A stretch of 36,809 nt of DNA from Streptomyces hirsutus (GCF_001418415.1 NZ_LIQT01000317.1:451-37259); one strand, 5' to 3'. Shown: positions 23,167-32,389, counted from the stretch's first letter. Program-made: numbers and translations. The notes: generated by a model not told the origin, from the sequence alone.

Positions 23167-24984
23167 TCACGCGGAGAGTTCCTCGCGGAGGGCGTCGCGC
23201 AGGCGGATCGCGCGCTCCGTCACCGCCGCCGGGCCCAGTGCCGCCGCGCGGTCGGCCCAGCCCTGGCCCTCGGCGAGTTCGCCGCGGCGCGCGTAGACCA
23301 GGGCGAGCCGCAGGGCGGCGCGCCCGTGCCCGGCATTGGCCGCACGGGCCCACCACACGGCCGCCTCGGGCTCGCTGCCCTCCCGGGCCAGCAGCAGGCC
23401 CAGGTTGAACGCGCCGTTGCGGGAGCCGGCCTCGGCCGCCTCGCGGTACCAGCGGGCCGCCTCGACCACGTCGCCACGGGCCGCGGCGAGCATGCCGACC
23501 CGCACCTGTGCGCGCCGGTGGCCCTGCAGGGCGGCACGCTCGTACCACTCCTCGCACTCACTGCGCCGGTTCACCGGCTCGCCCAGCTCGTGCGCCGGCT
23601 CCGGCGGACGGCGGGCGTCCAGCACGGCCGCCAGACGGTAGGCGGCCTCGGCGCTGCCGCCGCCCGCCGCGCACCGCAGGAACCGCTCCGCCTCGCCCTC
23701 GTCTCCGTCGCGCAGCCGGGCCATGCCCACCTGGAGCGCGGCCTCCGTGTGCCCGGCGCCCGCCGCCCGCTCGTACCAGCGCAGTGCGGCCGTCTCCTCG
23801 TCCCGGCCCGCGTGCAGGATGCCGAGGTTGAAGGCGGCGTCCACGCTGCCCGCCTCCGCCGCCTTGGAGAACCAGGGCTCCGCGCCCTTCTCGTCGCCGG
23901 CCGTCAGCAGCAGGATCGCCAGCGCGTTGGCCGCCTCGCGGTGACCGGCGTAGGCGGCGCGGCGGTACCACTGCTCGGCCGGTACGGTCCGGCCCTGTTC
24001 GGCACAGAGCAGCCCGAGGTTGTACGCGCCGTTGACGTCACCCGCGTCCATCGCGGCCCGGTACCAGCGTTCGGCGGTCTGGGTCTCGCCGCGCTCGGCG
24101 TGCAGGGCGCCCAGCGCGTTGGCGGCGTTGCCGTCTCCGTCCTGGGCGGCGCGCAGCCACCACACGGCAGCGTTCTCGGTGTCGCCGGCGTCACGCAGCA
24201 GGAACCCGAGCGCGCAGGCGGCCCGGGCCTCCCCGTCCTTGGCGGACATCAGGTACCAGCGGCCGGCCTCCTTGAGCTCGCCGCGCTTCTCCAGGATCGC
24301 GCCGAGGTGCAGCGCGGCCCTGCGGTGCCCCCGCGCGGCGGCCTGCAGGTACCACTGCTCGGCCTCCTCCACGAACGGGACGGTGTCGTCGCCGGTCTCC
24401 CGTGCGGCCTTCCGGTCCAGCGTCCTCGCCAGCCGGTAGGCCGCTTCCCGGTGTCCCCGCTCGGCGGCCGCCCGCATCCAGCGCTCGGCTCCGACCGCGT
24501 CCCCGCGGTGTTCCAGCAGGTCGGCGAGTGCGTAGGCGCCCAGGGCGTGGTCCTGCTCGGCGGACTGGCGCAGCCAGTACTCGGCGGCGGGTTCGTCGCC
24601 GCGCTCACGGTGGTGCCGGCCGAGCGCGTGCGCCGCCGGGGCCGAGCCGGCGACCGCGGCGATCCGCCACCATCCCGCGGCCTCCTCCGGGTAGCCGCGC
24701 TGGAACAGGAGGACACCCAGGTTGTTGGCGGCGGCACGGTCGCCCGCGGCGGTGGCGGCACGCAGATGGGATTCGGCTCCGGCGAGGTCACCGCGGCGCA
24801 GCAGCATGGCACCGAGGACGCTCATCGCCTCGACGTCGCCGGCTTCGGCGGCGAGCCGCCGGCGCAGCTCCTCGGCTGCCTCGTCGGCGGCCTCCGCGGT
24901 CTCGTCGCGAGGTTCCTCCCGAGGGGAGGGCTGCTCAATACGCCCTGTCTCGAACAGAGTTGTCCTGTCCCCCATAACATCCAT
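23167..24984 (-). CDS. Large Sel1/TPR-repeat solenoid protein, function unknown
   Basis: The 605-residue protein is almost entirely helical repeats of about 35-36 residues. Each has a core like A-A-x-x-L-G-x-L-x-x-x-x-G-D-x-x-x-A-E-x-W-Y-x-x-A-A-x-x-G-H, for example EAEQWYLQAAARGHRRAALHL and EAARWYREAAEAGSRNGAF. About 14 to 15 units run from residue 40 to 590. Sel1-like solenoids act as protein scaffolds; no catalytic domain, signal peptide or membrane segment is visible. The ATG at 24984 is used, with another ATG three codons later (24975) as alternative. It lies alone between two identical initiator tRNA genes. Confidence 0.9.
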   Translation of the reverse strand: MDVMGDRTTLFETGRIEQPSPREEPRDETAEAADEAAEELRRRLAAEAGDVEAMSVLGAMLLRRGDLAGAESHLRAATAAGDRAAANNLGVLLFQRGYPEEAAGWWRIAAVAGSAPAAHALGRHHRERGDEPAAEYWLRQSAEQDHALGAYALADLLEHRGDAVGAERWMRAAAERGHREAAYRLARTLDRKAARETGDDTVPFVEEAEQWYLQAAARGHRRAALHLGAILEKRGELKEAGRWYLMSAKDGEARAACALGFLLRDAGDTENAAVWWLRAAQDGDGNAANALGALHAERGETQTAERWYRAAMDAGDVNGAYNLGLLCAEQGRTVPAEQWYRRAAYAGHREAANALAILLLTAGDEKGAEPWFSKAAEAGSVDAAFNLGILHAGRDEETAALRWYERAAGAGHTEAALQVGMARLRDGDEGEAERFLRCAAGGGSAEAAYRLAAVLDARRPPEPAHELGEPVNRRSECEEWYERAALQGHRRAQVRVGMLAAARGDVVEAARWYREAAEAGSRNGAFNLGLLLAREGSEPEAAVWWARAANAGHGRAALRLALVYARRGELAEGQGWADRAAALGPAAVTERAIRLRDALREELSA

Positions 24985-25148
24985 CGTCGCACCACCTGCA
25001 ACCTGGGTACACCTGGTATGCCGCAGTCAGTGAGGTCACTTCAGCGTTTTGTCGACATGCCCACAGAGAGACAAGTGAAACACAGATCCGCCAACTCCCG
25101 TCGCCGGCGCGGCCGTCACATGTCCCGGCACATGCGTTCGCACACCAC

Positions 25149-25182
25149 AAAGGCCCGGATTCCTTGAGGAATCCGGGCCTTT
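25149..25182 (-). terminator. Terminator of the second fMet tRNA gene
   Basis: AAAGGCCCGGATTCC (25149-25163) pairs perfectly with GGAATCCGGGCCTTT (25168-25182) around TTGA. It lies 26 bases past the tRNA 3' end. Confidence 0.88.
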
Positions 25183-25207
25183 GCTGTCGCCGACTTCGCG
25201 ACTTGAG

Positions 25208-25281
25208 TAGCGGGGACAGGATTTGAACCTGCGACCTCTGGGTTATGAGCCCAGCGAGCTACCGAGCTGCTCCACCCCGCG
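25208..25281 (-). tRNA. Initiator tRNA-fMet (CAU), copy 2
   Basis: The sequence is identical to the copy at 22968-23041. Identity extends a few bases beyond both ends (25206-25287 versus 22966-23047). It has the same initiator features and no encoded CCA. Its 5' end takes part in an unusual inverted repeat with upstream sequence (25272-25317). Confidence 0.97.
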
Positions 25282-25317
25282 CCGTTGTGTGTACAACCGT
25301 ACCACGGCGCGGGGTGG
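25272..25317 (-). repeat. Inverted copy of the tRNA-fMet 5' end just upstream of the gene
   Basis: CCACCCCGCGCCGT (25272-25285, containing the complement of tRNA bases 1-10) is matched perfectly by ACGGCGCGGGGTGG (25304-25317). The loop is 18 bases. On the transcribed strand the upstream arm could pair with the acceptor and D-arm start of the tRNA. It also lies 20-65 bases past the UPF0182 stop and could serve as that gene's terminator. Confidence 0.75.
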
Positions 25318-25337
25318 GCCTTTGACCAGCCGAATCG

Positions 25338-28280
25338 CTAACTGCTCGGGCTCGGGGCGGGGCTGGGACTGCTGTCCGACGCGCCCGAGCCGCCTCCGCC
25401 TCCGCCGTCCCCGGACTGGGCCTCCTCGGCCTTGCGCAAGGCCGCCTCGAGGTCCTTCTGCGCCTGACCGTAGGCTTCCCAGTCGTTCTTCTGCAGGGCT
25501 TCCTGGCCGGCCTGGAAGGCATCCTGGGCGTCGTTCAGGGCCTCTTGGACCGACGGATTGTCGGACTTCGGCGGCGGCTGCGTGCCTTCGTCCCGGCCCG
25601 GCGGCGGCTCGGTGGCCGAAGCCTCCGTCCCGAAGACCTTGTCGAGAGCCTGCTCGAGCGTGTCCTCGAAAGCGGTCTGGCCTCCGTAGGTCACCAGCAC
25701 CTTCCGCAGCAGCGGGTACTTCAGTCCGCCACCGCGCACGTAGACCGGCTCCACGTACAGCAGTCCGCCGTCGAGCGGGACGGCCAGCAGGTTGCCGTAC
25801 TCCACTTCGGAGTCGCCGCCCCTCAGCAGCCTGATCGACTCCGCGATGTCCTGTTCGGAGTTGAACTGGCTCTGGACCTGTTTGGGTCCGGCGGCCGTGG
25901 TGCTCGTCGGCAGTTTCAGAACTCTGATCTTGCCGTACCCCTCGCTGCCCGCCTCGGCGTCGACCGCCATGAACGCGCTGAGGTTGTCACGGCCGTTCGG
26001 AGTGAACGTCGTGGTGAGCGAGAAGGCCTGTTCCTTCTGGTCGGGCATCTTCATGCTCTGGTAGTACGGCGGGACCGCATCGCCCGTCTTGTTCGTCGGG
26101 TCGTCCGGCACCTGCCACACCTCGCTGCCGCTGAGGAACGTGGTGGCGTCCTTCACGTGGTAGCGGGTCAGCAGTTCGCGCTGCACCTTGAACAGGTCCT
26201 GCGGGTACCGCAGATGGTCCATCAGACCGCTGGAGATCTCGCTCCTCGGCTCCACCGTGTCCGGGAACGCCTTCATCCACGTCTTCAGGATGGGGTCCTT
26301 GGTGTCCCACTGGTAGAGCTTGACCTCGCCGCTGTACGCGTCGACGGTCGCCTTCACCGAGTTGCGGATGTAGTTGACCCGGTTCTCCTGGGCCACCACC
26401 GCGCGGTTGTCGTTGGTGGCGGTCAGCGAGTCGGCCGTGGTGTCACCGAGGGTCGTCCGCGACGCGTACGGATAACCGTTGGTGGTGGTGTAGGCGTCGA
26501 CGATCCACTGGATCCGGCCGTCCACCACCGCGGGGTAGGCGTCACCGTCGATGGTCAGCCACGGGGCGACCGCCTCGACACGCTCCTTGGGTGTGCGGTT
26601 GTACAGAATCCGCGAGCCCTCACCGATGGCGCCGGAGTACAGGATCTGCGGCTCGCTGAACGCCGCGGCGTAGGCGGCCCGGTTGATCGGGTTGGCGAGG
26701 TTGACCCCGCTGTCGCCCTTGTAGCTGGTCGTCTTCTCGCCGCTGTCGTCGGAGTAGTCGATCTCCTTCTGGGGACCGCCGACGATCGAGTACGTCGTCG
26801 TCCGCTCGCCGTAGTAGACGCGCTGCTCGTACGTACCGAGGTCACCCTTGGACGGCAGGTCGGACTCGGTGAACACCGGACGGCCGTCGTCGGCACTGGT
26901 GCCCTTGGCGGCGACCGCGCCGTATCCGTGGGTGTACCGGAAGTGGTCGTTGATCCAGTTCCGCTTGGGGATGCCGTTGAGGTTGATCTCGCGCAGACCG
27001 ATGACGGTGTCCTGCTCCGTGCCGGTCTTGGGATCGGGATAGCGGTCCACGTCCAGGTTGGTCGGGAACGCGTAGTAGTTCCTGATCTGCTGGAGCTGCT
27101 GGAACGTCGGCGAGACGATGTTCGGGTCCATGATCCGGATGCTCGCCGTCTCGGAGACCTGGTCCCGGAGCTTGGTCTTGTCCTTGGTCTGGCTGGTCCC
27201 CGGGTACTCGTCGACCTGGGCGTCGTCGATGCCGTAGGCCTCACGCGTCGCCTTGAGGTTCTTCTCGACGTACGGCGCTTCCTTGGCCTGCTCGTTCGGC
27301 TGGACCTGGAACTTCTGCACGATCGCCGGGTACAGGCCGCCGATGAGGATGGCCGACAGCACCATCAGGCCGAAGCCGATCACGGGCAGCTGCCAGGTAC
27401 GCCGCCACAGGGTGGCGAAGAACAGCAGCGCGCAGATGACGGCGATGCAGAACAGGATCGTCTTCGCCGGCAGATAGGCGTTGGCGTCGACGTACCGCAG
27501 ACCGGTCCAGTTGTCGGTCGCCTTGAAGTCGCTGGACTTGACCGCCAGGCCGTACCGGTCGAGCCAGTACGCGACCGCCTTCAGGGTGACGAAGACGCCG
27601 AGGAGCACCGACAGGTGCCCGGTGGCCGCGGACGTGGCACGCGCGCCGGGGCTGGTGACCCGCAGGCCGCCGTACAGGTAGTGGGTGAGCGCGGCGGCGA
27701 TCAGCGACAGGACGGTGGCCGCGAAGCCGAACCCGAGCAGGAACCGGTACCAGGGCAGGTCGAAGGCGTAGAACGCGACGTCGAGCTTGAACTGCGGGTC
27801 CTTCTGGCCGAACGGCACGCCGTTGACCCACATCAGCCAGGTGCGCCACTGGCCCGAGGCCGAGGCGCCGGCGATCAGCCCCAGCAGCGCGGTGATACCG
27901 AGAAGCAGCCACTTCTTGTACGGGGCGATGCTCATCCGGTACCGGTCGAGGTTCTGCTGCTCCATCGACATGGCGCTCAGCGGCGGCCTCATCCGGTGCG
28001 CCAGCCAGATGTTGAAGCCCACCGCGAGGGCCATCAGCAGGCCGAAGACGAAGAAGAGTCCGATCTTGGTCCACAGGGTCGTCGTGAACACCGACGAGTA
28101 GTCGACCGAGCGATACCACAGCCAGTCGGTCCAGAACCCCGCGAACATGGTGAACACCATGCCGAGGACGGCCAGGACGCCCAGTGTCATGAGCAGGGTC
28201 CGGACCCGCCGGGACGGGCGGCCCACTCTCATCCGTGGCCCTGTCGGGCCTCCGCCACGGTCCGGCATCTGGAAAGCCAA
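25338..28280 (-). CDS. UPF0182 family membrane protein (COG1615)
   Basis: The protein is 980 residues. The N-terminal third has seven predicted transmembrane helices, starting with [18 protein letters not shown] and [20 protein letters not shown] large hydrophilic domain of about 550 residues follows, with typical family blocks ([35 protein letters not shown]). The C-terminus is an Ala/Gln-rich helix and a Gly/Ser/Pro-rich tail. Its function is unknown. I choose the TTG at 28280, giving [10 protein letters not shown], because GAGG lies about 8 bases before it; ATG 28268 and GTG 28289 are in-frame alternatives. It is divergent from the PPA1309-like gene. Confidence 0.9.
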   Translation of the reverse strand: MAFQMPDRGGGPTGPRMRVGRPSRRVRTLLMTLGVLAVLGMVFTMFAGFWTDWLWYRSVDYSSVFTTTLWTKIGLFFVFGLLMALAVGFNIWLAHRMRPPLSAMSMEQQNLDRYRMSIAPYKKWLLLGITALLGLIAGASASGQWRTWLMWVNGVPFGQKDPQFKLDVAFYAFDLPWYRFLLGFGFAATVLSLIAAALTHYLYGGLRVTSPGARATSAATGHLSVLLGVFVTLKAVAYWLDRYGLAVKSSDFKATDNWTGLRYVDANAYLPAKTILFCIAVICALLFFATLWRRTWQLPVIGFGLMVLSAILIGGLYPAIVQKFQVQPNEQAKEAPYVEKNLKATREAYGIDDAQVDEYPGTSQTKDKTKLRDQVSETASIRIMDPNIVSPTFQQLQQIRNYYAFPTNLDVDRYPDPKTGTEQDTVIGLREINLNGIPKRNWINDHFRYTHGYGAVAAKGTSADDGRPVFTESDLPSKGDLGTYEQRVYYGERTTTYSIVGGPQKEIDYSDDSGEKTTSYKGDSGVNLANPINRAAYAAAFSEPQILYSGAIGEGSRILYNRTPKERVEAVAPWLTIDGDAYPAVVDGRIQWIVDAYTTTNGYPYASRTTLGDTTADSLTATNDNRAVVAQENRVNYIRNSVKATVDAYSGEVKLYQWDTKDPILKTWMKAFPDTVEPRSEISSGLMDHLRYPQDLFKVQRELLTRYHVKDATTFLSGSEVWQVPDDPTNKTGDAVPPYYQSMKMPDQKEQAFSLTTTFTPNGRDNLSAFMAVDAEAGSEGYGKIRVLKLPTSTTAAGPKQVQSQFNSEQDIAESIRLLRGGDSEVEYGNLLAVPLDGGLLYVEPVYVRGGGLKYPLLRKVLVTYGGQTAFEDTLEQALDKVFGTEASATEPPPGRDEGTQPPPKSDNPSVQEALNDAQDAFQAGQEALQKNDWEAYGQAQKDLEAALRKAEEAQSGDGGGGGGSGASDSSPSPAPSPSS

Positions 28281-28336
28281 GGTAGGCACCTCGAAGTTCG
28301 CTGTCGATTCGTCAGGTCCGCGAGTTCGTGGACCGT

Positions 28337-28366
28337 GTGTGGGCCCCCTTGTTCACGGGCCCACAC
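28337..28366. repeat. Hairpin in the UPF0182/PPA1309 divergent region
   Basis: GTGTGGGCCC (28337-28346) pairs perfectly with GGGCCCACAC (28357-28366) across 10 bases. It is located between two divergent starts, so it is not positioned as a terminator for either. Confidence 0.7.
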
Positions 28367-28432
28367 CTATGCAACTTACTCACCCTTTACTCGGTTCCCG
28401 ATTTCGGCCCTCAACGAGAGAGGATTGTGACC

Positions 28433-28975
28433 ATGTCCAACACACCCATGGCGGCGAGCCCGCTCACCCGGGCCGTGCTCGAGATCGACGAGTACGTCTC
28501 CGGCCTCGGCTGGGACCAGCCCGCCCGTCTCTTCGCCCTCGTAGACACCGCACGGCTGCGCGCCGAGCAGCCCTCTCTCGCGGACCGGCTCGGTCCGGGC
28601 GACGAGCAGGCGGCAACGGCCCTCACGCCGATCGAGCAGGACGCCATTCCAACGGGCAAGCCGCTCGACGAGTTCCTGGGCACCGTCGCCTGGCCCGACT
28701 CGGTGGCCGGCTGTGCCCTGACCGTGGAGCGCCTGATGCTGCCGCCGTCCGCGGAGGCCCAGGTTCCGCAGGATCTGGACGAGGCCGCGCTGGCGGCGTG
28801 GGTGGCGAAGCACCCGGAGCGTCAGGAGGTCCGCATGACGGTCGCGGTGCTGCGCGACGGTGCCCGCGATTCCGCCTTGCGGCTGCGGGCGAAGGACTCA
28901 CCGACGGAGGTCCTCACCGGTTCCGCCCTGGTGCCGGGCCTGGCGGAGGCCCTGACGGCGACGTTCGAGGCGTAG
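28433..28975 (+). CDS. PPA1309-family actinobacterial protein, function unknown
   Basis: The 180-residue soluble protein begins ASPLTRAVLEIDEYVSGLGWDQPARLFALVDT and ends LVPGLAEALTATFEA. It matches the actinobacterial PPA1309-like family usually found divergent from UPF0182 genes. Later segments PTGKPLDEFLGTVAWPDSV and RQEVRMTVAVLRDGARDSAL are typical. No catalytic motif or membrane segment is visible. The ATG at 28433 follows AGAGGA. Its conserved position beside UPF0182 suggests a functional link, which is inference. Confidence 0.82.
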   Translation: MSNTPMAASPLTRAVLEIDEYVSGLGWDQPARLFALVDTARLRAEQPSLADRLGPGDEQAATALTPIEQDAIPTGKPLDEFLGTVAWPDSVAGCALTVERLMLPPSAEAQVPQDLDEAALAAWVAKHPERQEVRMTVAVLRDGARDSALRLRAKDSPTEVLTGSALVPGLAEALTATFEA

Positions 28976-29020
28976 TTCGAGGCGCGGCCCTCGGGAAGCC
29001 GCGGCGAGCGGTCCGCCCGG

Positions 29021-30115
29021 TCAGGAGGCCGTGCACGTCGGCAGGTCGGCGGGGTCGCCGGAGCCGAGGTCCTTCAGGGCGCCGAGGGCGTCGTGGATGG
29101 TGTCCACCTTGATGAGCGTGAGGCCCTCGGGGGCGTCAGCGGCGGCGGCCTCGCAGTTGTCGGCGGGCGTGAGGAAGTACTCGGCGCCCTTGGCACGCGC
29201 GCCGACCGTCTTCATCTCGATCCCGCCGATCGGCCCGACCTTGCCGGCGTCGTCGATGGTGCCGGTGCCGGCGACGAACTCGCCGCCGGTCAGGCTGCCC
29301 GGGGTGAGCTTGTCGTAGATGCCGAGCGCGAACATCAGGCCGGCGCTCGGCCCGCCGACGTCGGCGAGCTCGATGTCGATGGTGAACGGGAAGGTGTGGT
29401 CGGTTCCGGCGGCGATCCCGACGACGGCGCGTTCGTCCCCGGCGTCGTCGGAGGCCCTGGTGGTGATCGTGATCTTCTCGGTCCGCTTCGGTGTCCGGTT
29501 CTCCTTCTCGGCGGCGGCCTGCTCCTTGGCGGGCACGATCGTGAAGTCGACATCCTCGCCGGGCTTGTGCTTGGTCACCAGCTCGGCGACGTCGGCCGGC
29601 TCGCGCACCACGCTGCCGTCGACGCTCTTGATCACGTCACCGGCGTGCAGCTTGCCCTCGGCGGGCGAGCCCTTGACGACCGTGGAGACGATCACCCAGG
29701 ACTTCACCGGGACGTCGAGCTCCTTCAGGGCCGCGACCTTGGCGCTCTCCTGGGACTGGCTGAACTCCTCGGCGTTCTCCTGCGTGGACTGCTCCTCCGT
29801 CTTGCCGTCGGGGTAGAGCGTGTCGTGCGGCACGACCTTGTTGTCGTGCGCGAGCCATCCGTAGACGGCCTCGACCAGGTTCATCCGGTAGTCGGCGCTC
29901 GTGACCCGCACCGTGGTCATGTTGAGGTGGCCGTCGGTCGGATAGGTCTTGCGCCCGTCGATCCGCAGCACCGGCTCGCCGTCGTGGTCGCCCAGGGTGT
30001 TCACCGTCGGCCCCGGGGACATCTCCGCGTACGGCACGGGGAGGAACACACCCGCGCACAGAAGCACGATCAGCATGAGGGTGGAGGCGAGCATCGTCGC
30101 GGTGCGGCGTGGCAT
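29021..30115 (-). CDS. Membrane-anchored PDZ and Lon-like (S16) serine protease
   Basis: The 364-residue protein has an N-terminal signal anchor (about 7-27, TMLASTLMLIVLLCAGVFL) followed by the conserved PVPYAEMSPGPTVNTLG. A PDZ domain follows (about 138-195, SPAEGKLHAGDVIKSVDG), then a Lon-type protease domain. The catalytic dyad is Ser257 (GGPSAGLMFAL) and Lys302 (GGIEMKTVGA), with 45 residues between as in Lon. This is the YlbL/SdrC-like family of extracytoplasmic proteases found in Gram-positives; its substrates here are unknown. It is convergent with the PPA1309-like gene, with only 45 bases between stops. Confidence 0.93.
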   Translation of the reverse strand: MPRRTATMLASTLMLIVLLCAGVFLPVPYAEMSPGPTVNTLGDHDGEPVLRIDGRKTYPTDGHLNMTTVRVTSADYRMNLVEAVYGWLAHDNKVVPHDTLYPDGKTEEQSTQENAEEFSQSQESAKVAALKELDVPVKSWVIVSTVVKGSPAEGKLHAGDVIKSVDGSVVREPADVAELVTKHKPGEDVDFTIVPAKEQAAAEKENRTPKRTEKITITTRASDDAGDERAVVGIAAGTDHTFPFTIDIELADVGGPSAGLMFALGIYDKLTPGSLTGGEFVAGTGTIDDAGKVGPIGGIEMKTVGARAKGAEYFLTPADNCEAAAADAPEGLTLIKVDTIHDALGALKDLGSGDPADLPTCTAS

Positions 30116-30214
30116 GCACCGACAGTACGGGACGGGCCTGTCAGCGCACTGTCAGGGCCGCCCGTCCGGGCAGCCCTGGCCTTGCCCTACGCCGGTGACC
30201 TGCTGTTTCCGTCC

Positions 30215-30394
30215 CTAGGGCCGGAGCTCTTCCTCCGACGGCCGGGACCTCTCCATGGCCTCGCGGAAGCGGGCGTAACCGATGAGCTCGGGGCCGTCGC
30301 TCCGCACCCGGCGAGTCCGGCTGGCCCAACTGCCCCACAGTCCCGCGCCGACCGCGGCCACAAACGGAATCAGCAACCAGGCGAGTGCCGCCAT
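30215..30394 (-). CDS. 59-residue single-pass membrane protein
   Basis: This small gene begins at ATG 30394 with a well-placed GGGAGG six bases upstream and ends at TAG 30215. The product is 59 residues: a hydrophobic N-terminal helix (MAALAWLLIPFVAAVGAGLW), then a basic patch (ASRTRRVRS), then a charged cytoplasmic tail (YARFREAMERSRPSEEELRP). Codon usage is typical of the genome. It lies upstream of the PDZ-Lon protease gene on the same strand, so co-transcription is possible; a role with that protease is a guess. I recognise no named family. Confidence 0.8.
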   Translation of the reverse strand: MAALAWLLIPFVAAVGAGLWGSWASRTRRVRSDGPELIGYARFREAMERSRPSEEELRP

Positions 30395-30607
30395 GCCGAC
30401 CTCCCATCCCCATGAGCGTCCGCGACTGACTGATCAGCAGATTAACCATCCGCAGTGACAACGCTCATACCCGGGGTGCGGTTGCGCAAGCGGAGTGGAG
30501 CGGGAACAGAGATCCGAGAGGGGGAGCGGGAGCCGTGGACCGGTTCCGAGGCGTCCGGCCGGCGGCCCGCCCTCCCGTCGCCCGACCACCACCCCCCAAC
30601 GACGCCG
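30395..30607. other. Gene-free gap upstream of the small membrane protein
   Basis: This stretch contains the palindrome CTGATCAG and a TTGTCA element near 30448 (minus strand) that could be part of a promoter for the 59-residue protein. No clean -10 partner is visible, and I see no other gene. Confidence 0.35.
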
Positions 30608-31066
30608 CTACGCGCCGACCCACTCCTCTGTACCGTCGGAGAACTTCTGGTGCTTCCAGATGGGCACCTCGTGCTTGAGGTCGTCGATCAGCTTCCGGCA
30701 GGCCTCGAAGGCCTCGCCCCGGTGCGCGCACGACACACCGACGACGACGGCGAGATCCCCGACCTCGAGGTCCCCCACCCGGTGCACGGCCGCCAGCGCC
30801 CGTACGGGGTACTCGGCGACGATCTTCTCGGCGATCCGCCGCATCTCGTCCTCGGCACTCGGGTGACACGAATAGCCCAGTTCGTCGACGTCGGTCCCGT
30901 CGTCATGATTGCGCACGGTCCCCACGAACAGTGCCGTCCCGCCGGCCGCGTCGTCGCCGACGGCCCGGAGGACCTCGTCCACGGACAGCGGCACGTCCCG
31001 GATCGCGATCAGCTTGATCGGGTCCTGCGCGGCCTGCTCACCGGGGTGATCGTTCGTGGATGCCAT
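30608..31066 (-). CDS. moaE: Molybdopterin synthase catalytic subunit
   Basis: MoaE, with the sulfur carrier MoaD, converts precursor Z (cPMP) to molybdopterin. The 152-residue product has the family motifs FVGTVRNHDDG, AVHRVGDLEVGD, SCAHRGEAFEACRKLIDDLK and VPIWKHQKFSDG, the last with the catalytic Lys. The ATG at 31066 has GGAGGG just upstream; an ATG at 31075 is an alternative. No moaD lies nearby, so the pathway genes are scattered. Confidence 0.95.
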   Translation of the reverse strand: MASTNDHPGEQAAQDPIKLIAIRDVPLSVDEVLRAVGDDAAGGTALFVGTVRNHDDGTDVDELGYSCHPSAEDEMRRIAEKIVAEYPVRALAAVHRVGDLEVGDLAVVVGVSCAHRGEAFEACRKLIDDLKHEVPIWKHQKFSDGTEEWVGA

Positions 31067-31152
31067 GCCCTCCATCGTGCCCCACGGCCCGGCAGTGCGG
31101 AAGCACCCTCGGGTGCTCCGCGGCGACCCGTCGCCGAGGGGTCCGCCCCTCC

Positions 31153-32268
31153 TCAGATCCGCCGCCGGGCCTTCCGCGCCCGCCGCACCACCGCGGCCGC
31201 GCCCAGCAGGGCCACGGTCGCTCCCGCGGCGCCCGCCGCCGTCGCGTCCTTGCGTCCGAGCCGCCGCCCGACGACCGTGTGTCGGCCGGCGACCTCCTCC
31301 AGGAGCTCGGCCAGCACCTGCTCGTTGGTGTAGGCGGGCCGCCACCCGGCGTCGTGCAGCCGGCTCCCGCTGACCACCCAGGGGTGCATCGTGTACGCCA
31401 GGTCACCGGCCGGGGACGGGGTGAGTCCGATCCGGTGCAGCCGGGCCGCCGCACCCAGCGCGACCGCCGACGGCAGCTCCATCCGCCGGATCCCGCTGAG
31501 CTCCTCGACCTCCTCCTGCTCCAGCCATCCGTCGCACCCGACGGCCAGCTCCCCCTCGACTTCTTCCCGGACGGCGTACTCCAGGGCGCTGCACAGATCG
31601 TCGACGTGGCAGAACTGCCACGCGGGCCGCGATCCGGCCACCACGAGCAGCCTGGGCGACTCGAAGTACCTGGTCAGCGCGGTGTCGGTGCCGCCGACGA
31701 GCACAGCGGGCCGTACGACCGTGACGTTGAGCCCGGGGTGCGCGCGGGGTGCCCTGCGCGCGAGCCGCTCGATCTCCAGGAGGTCGCCCACGCCGGTGGC
31801 CTCGGCGGTGGCCCGCAGCTCCGCGTCCTCGGACAGCGGCAGCTCGTTGTCCGGGAGCGCTCCGTAGACCATCGTCGAGGTGCACAGCACGACCCGGTGC
31901 ACTCCGGCCGCCGCGGCGGCGGTCAGTACGGTCTGCGTCCCGCGGACGTTGTAGGCCGTCCGGGCGGCGGCGTCGCTCTCCAGGTCGAGGTCGAGCGCCA
32001 GATGCACCACGACGTCCGCTCCGCGCAGTCGTTCCGCGATGGCCGGATCCCGTACGTCCAGAATGTGCCACTGTGCCTCGGCGCAGTCGCCGCGGCGCTC
32101 GTCGATGGCGATGACCTGCCTGATCTCCTCCGAGGCGGCGAGCCGCTCGGTGAGCAGCGCACCGACCCCGGAGGCGGCGCCGGTGACCGCGACGACGGGC
32201 CCCCGCGCGGGCGAGGAGCGGGTTGACCGGTTTCGCGCTGCGCGAACCTGTGGATCTGGGGAACTCAC
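31153..32268 (-). CDS. NAD-dependent epimerase/dehydratase-like SDR protein with C-terminal tail anchor
   Basis: The 371-residue protein is an extended short-chain dehydrogenase. It has the dinucleotide motif TGAASGVGA near the N-terminus, VIAIDERRGD, DVRD and VVVHLALDLD. The usual active-site YxxxK is degenerate: the STMVYG segment lacks the following Lys, so catalysis is doubtful. The C-terminus has a hydrophobic stretch (ATAAGAAGATVALLGAAAVV) followed by RRARKARRR, suggesting a membrane-anchored tail. The GTG at 32268 with GGAG upstream is preferred over a longer frame to 32364, which runs into the divergent promoter region. Confidence 0.85.
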   Translation of the reverse strand: MSSPDPQVRAARNRSTRSSPARGPVVAVTGAASGVGALLTERLAASEEIRQVIAIDERRGDCAEAQWHILDVRDPAIAERLRGADVVVHLALDLDLESDAAARTAYNVRGTQTVLTAAAAAGVHRVVLCTSTMVYGALPDNELPLSEDAELRATAEATGVGDLLEIERLARRAPRAHPGLNVTVVRPAVLVGGTDTALTRYFESPRLLVVAGSRPAWQFCHVDDLCSALEYAVREEVEGELAVGCDGWLEQEEVEELSGIRRMELPSAVALGAAARLHRIGLTPSPAGDLAYTMHPWVVSGSRLHDAGWRPAYTNEQVLAELLEEVAGRHTVVGRRLGRKDATAAGAAGATVALLGAAAVVRRARKARRRI

Positions 32269-32302
32269 CGGGCGTCTCCAGCGGTTGTCTTCAGTACGAG
32301 CG

Positions 32303-32315
32303 CATGCGAAGCATG
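32303..32315. promoter_or_regulatory. Inverted repeat in divergent promoter region
   Basis: CATGC-GAA-GCATG lies between the epimerase-like gene and the divergent zincin-like gene. It is a possible operator; the cognate factor is unknown. Confidence 0.35.
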
Positions 32316-32389
32316 TGTACCAGGTGGCATCCATCCTGCCGCAGGCCTTCTGTCGGCGAAGCATCGAGGCTCGAACCGCCTCAGGTGTC

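Noticed and set aside
23005-25167. 720-codon frame antisense to the Sel1-repeat gene
   Set aside because: Its periodicity merely mirrors the repeats on the other strand, and it runs through a tRNA gene.
25545-28430. Very long open frame antisense to the UPF0182 gene
   Set aside because: Composition (Val/Arg/Leu/Gly-rich without domains) is that expected from the reverse complement of a high-GC gene; the opposite strand has clear membrane helices and family blocks.
30141-30461. 106-codon minus-strand frame over the small membrane-protein region
   Set aside because: It is Arg/Gly-rich without features; the overlapping 59-codon frame has a ribosome site and a membrane helix.
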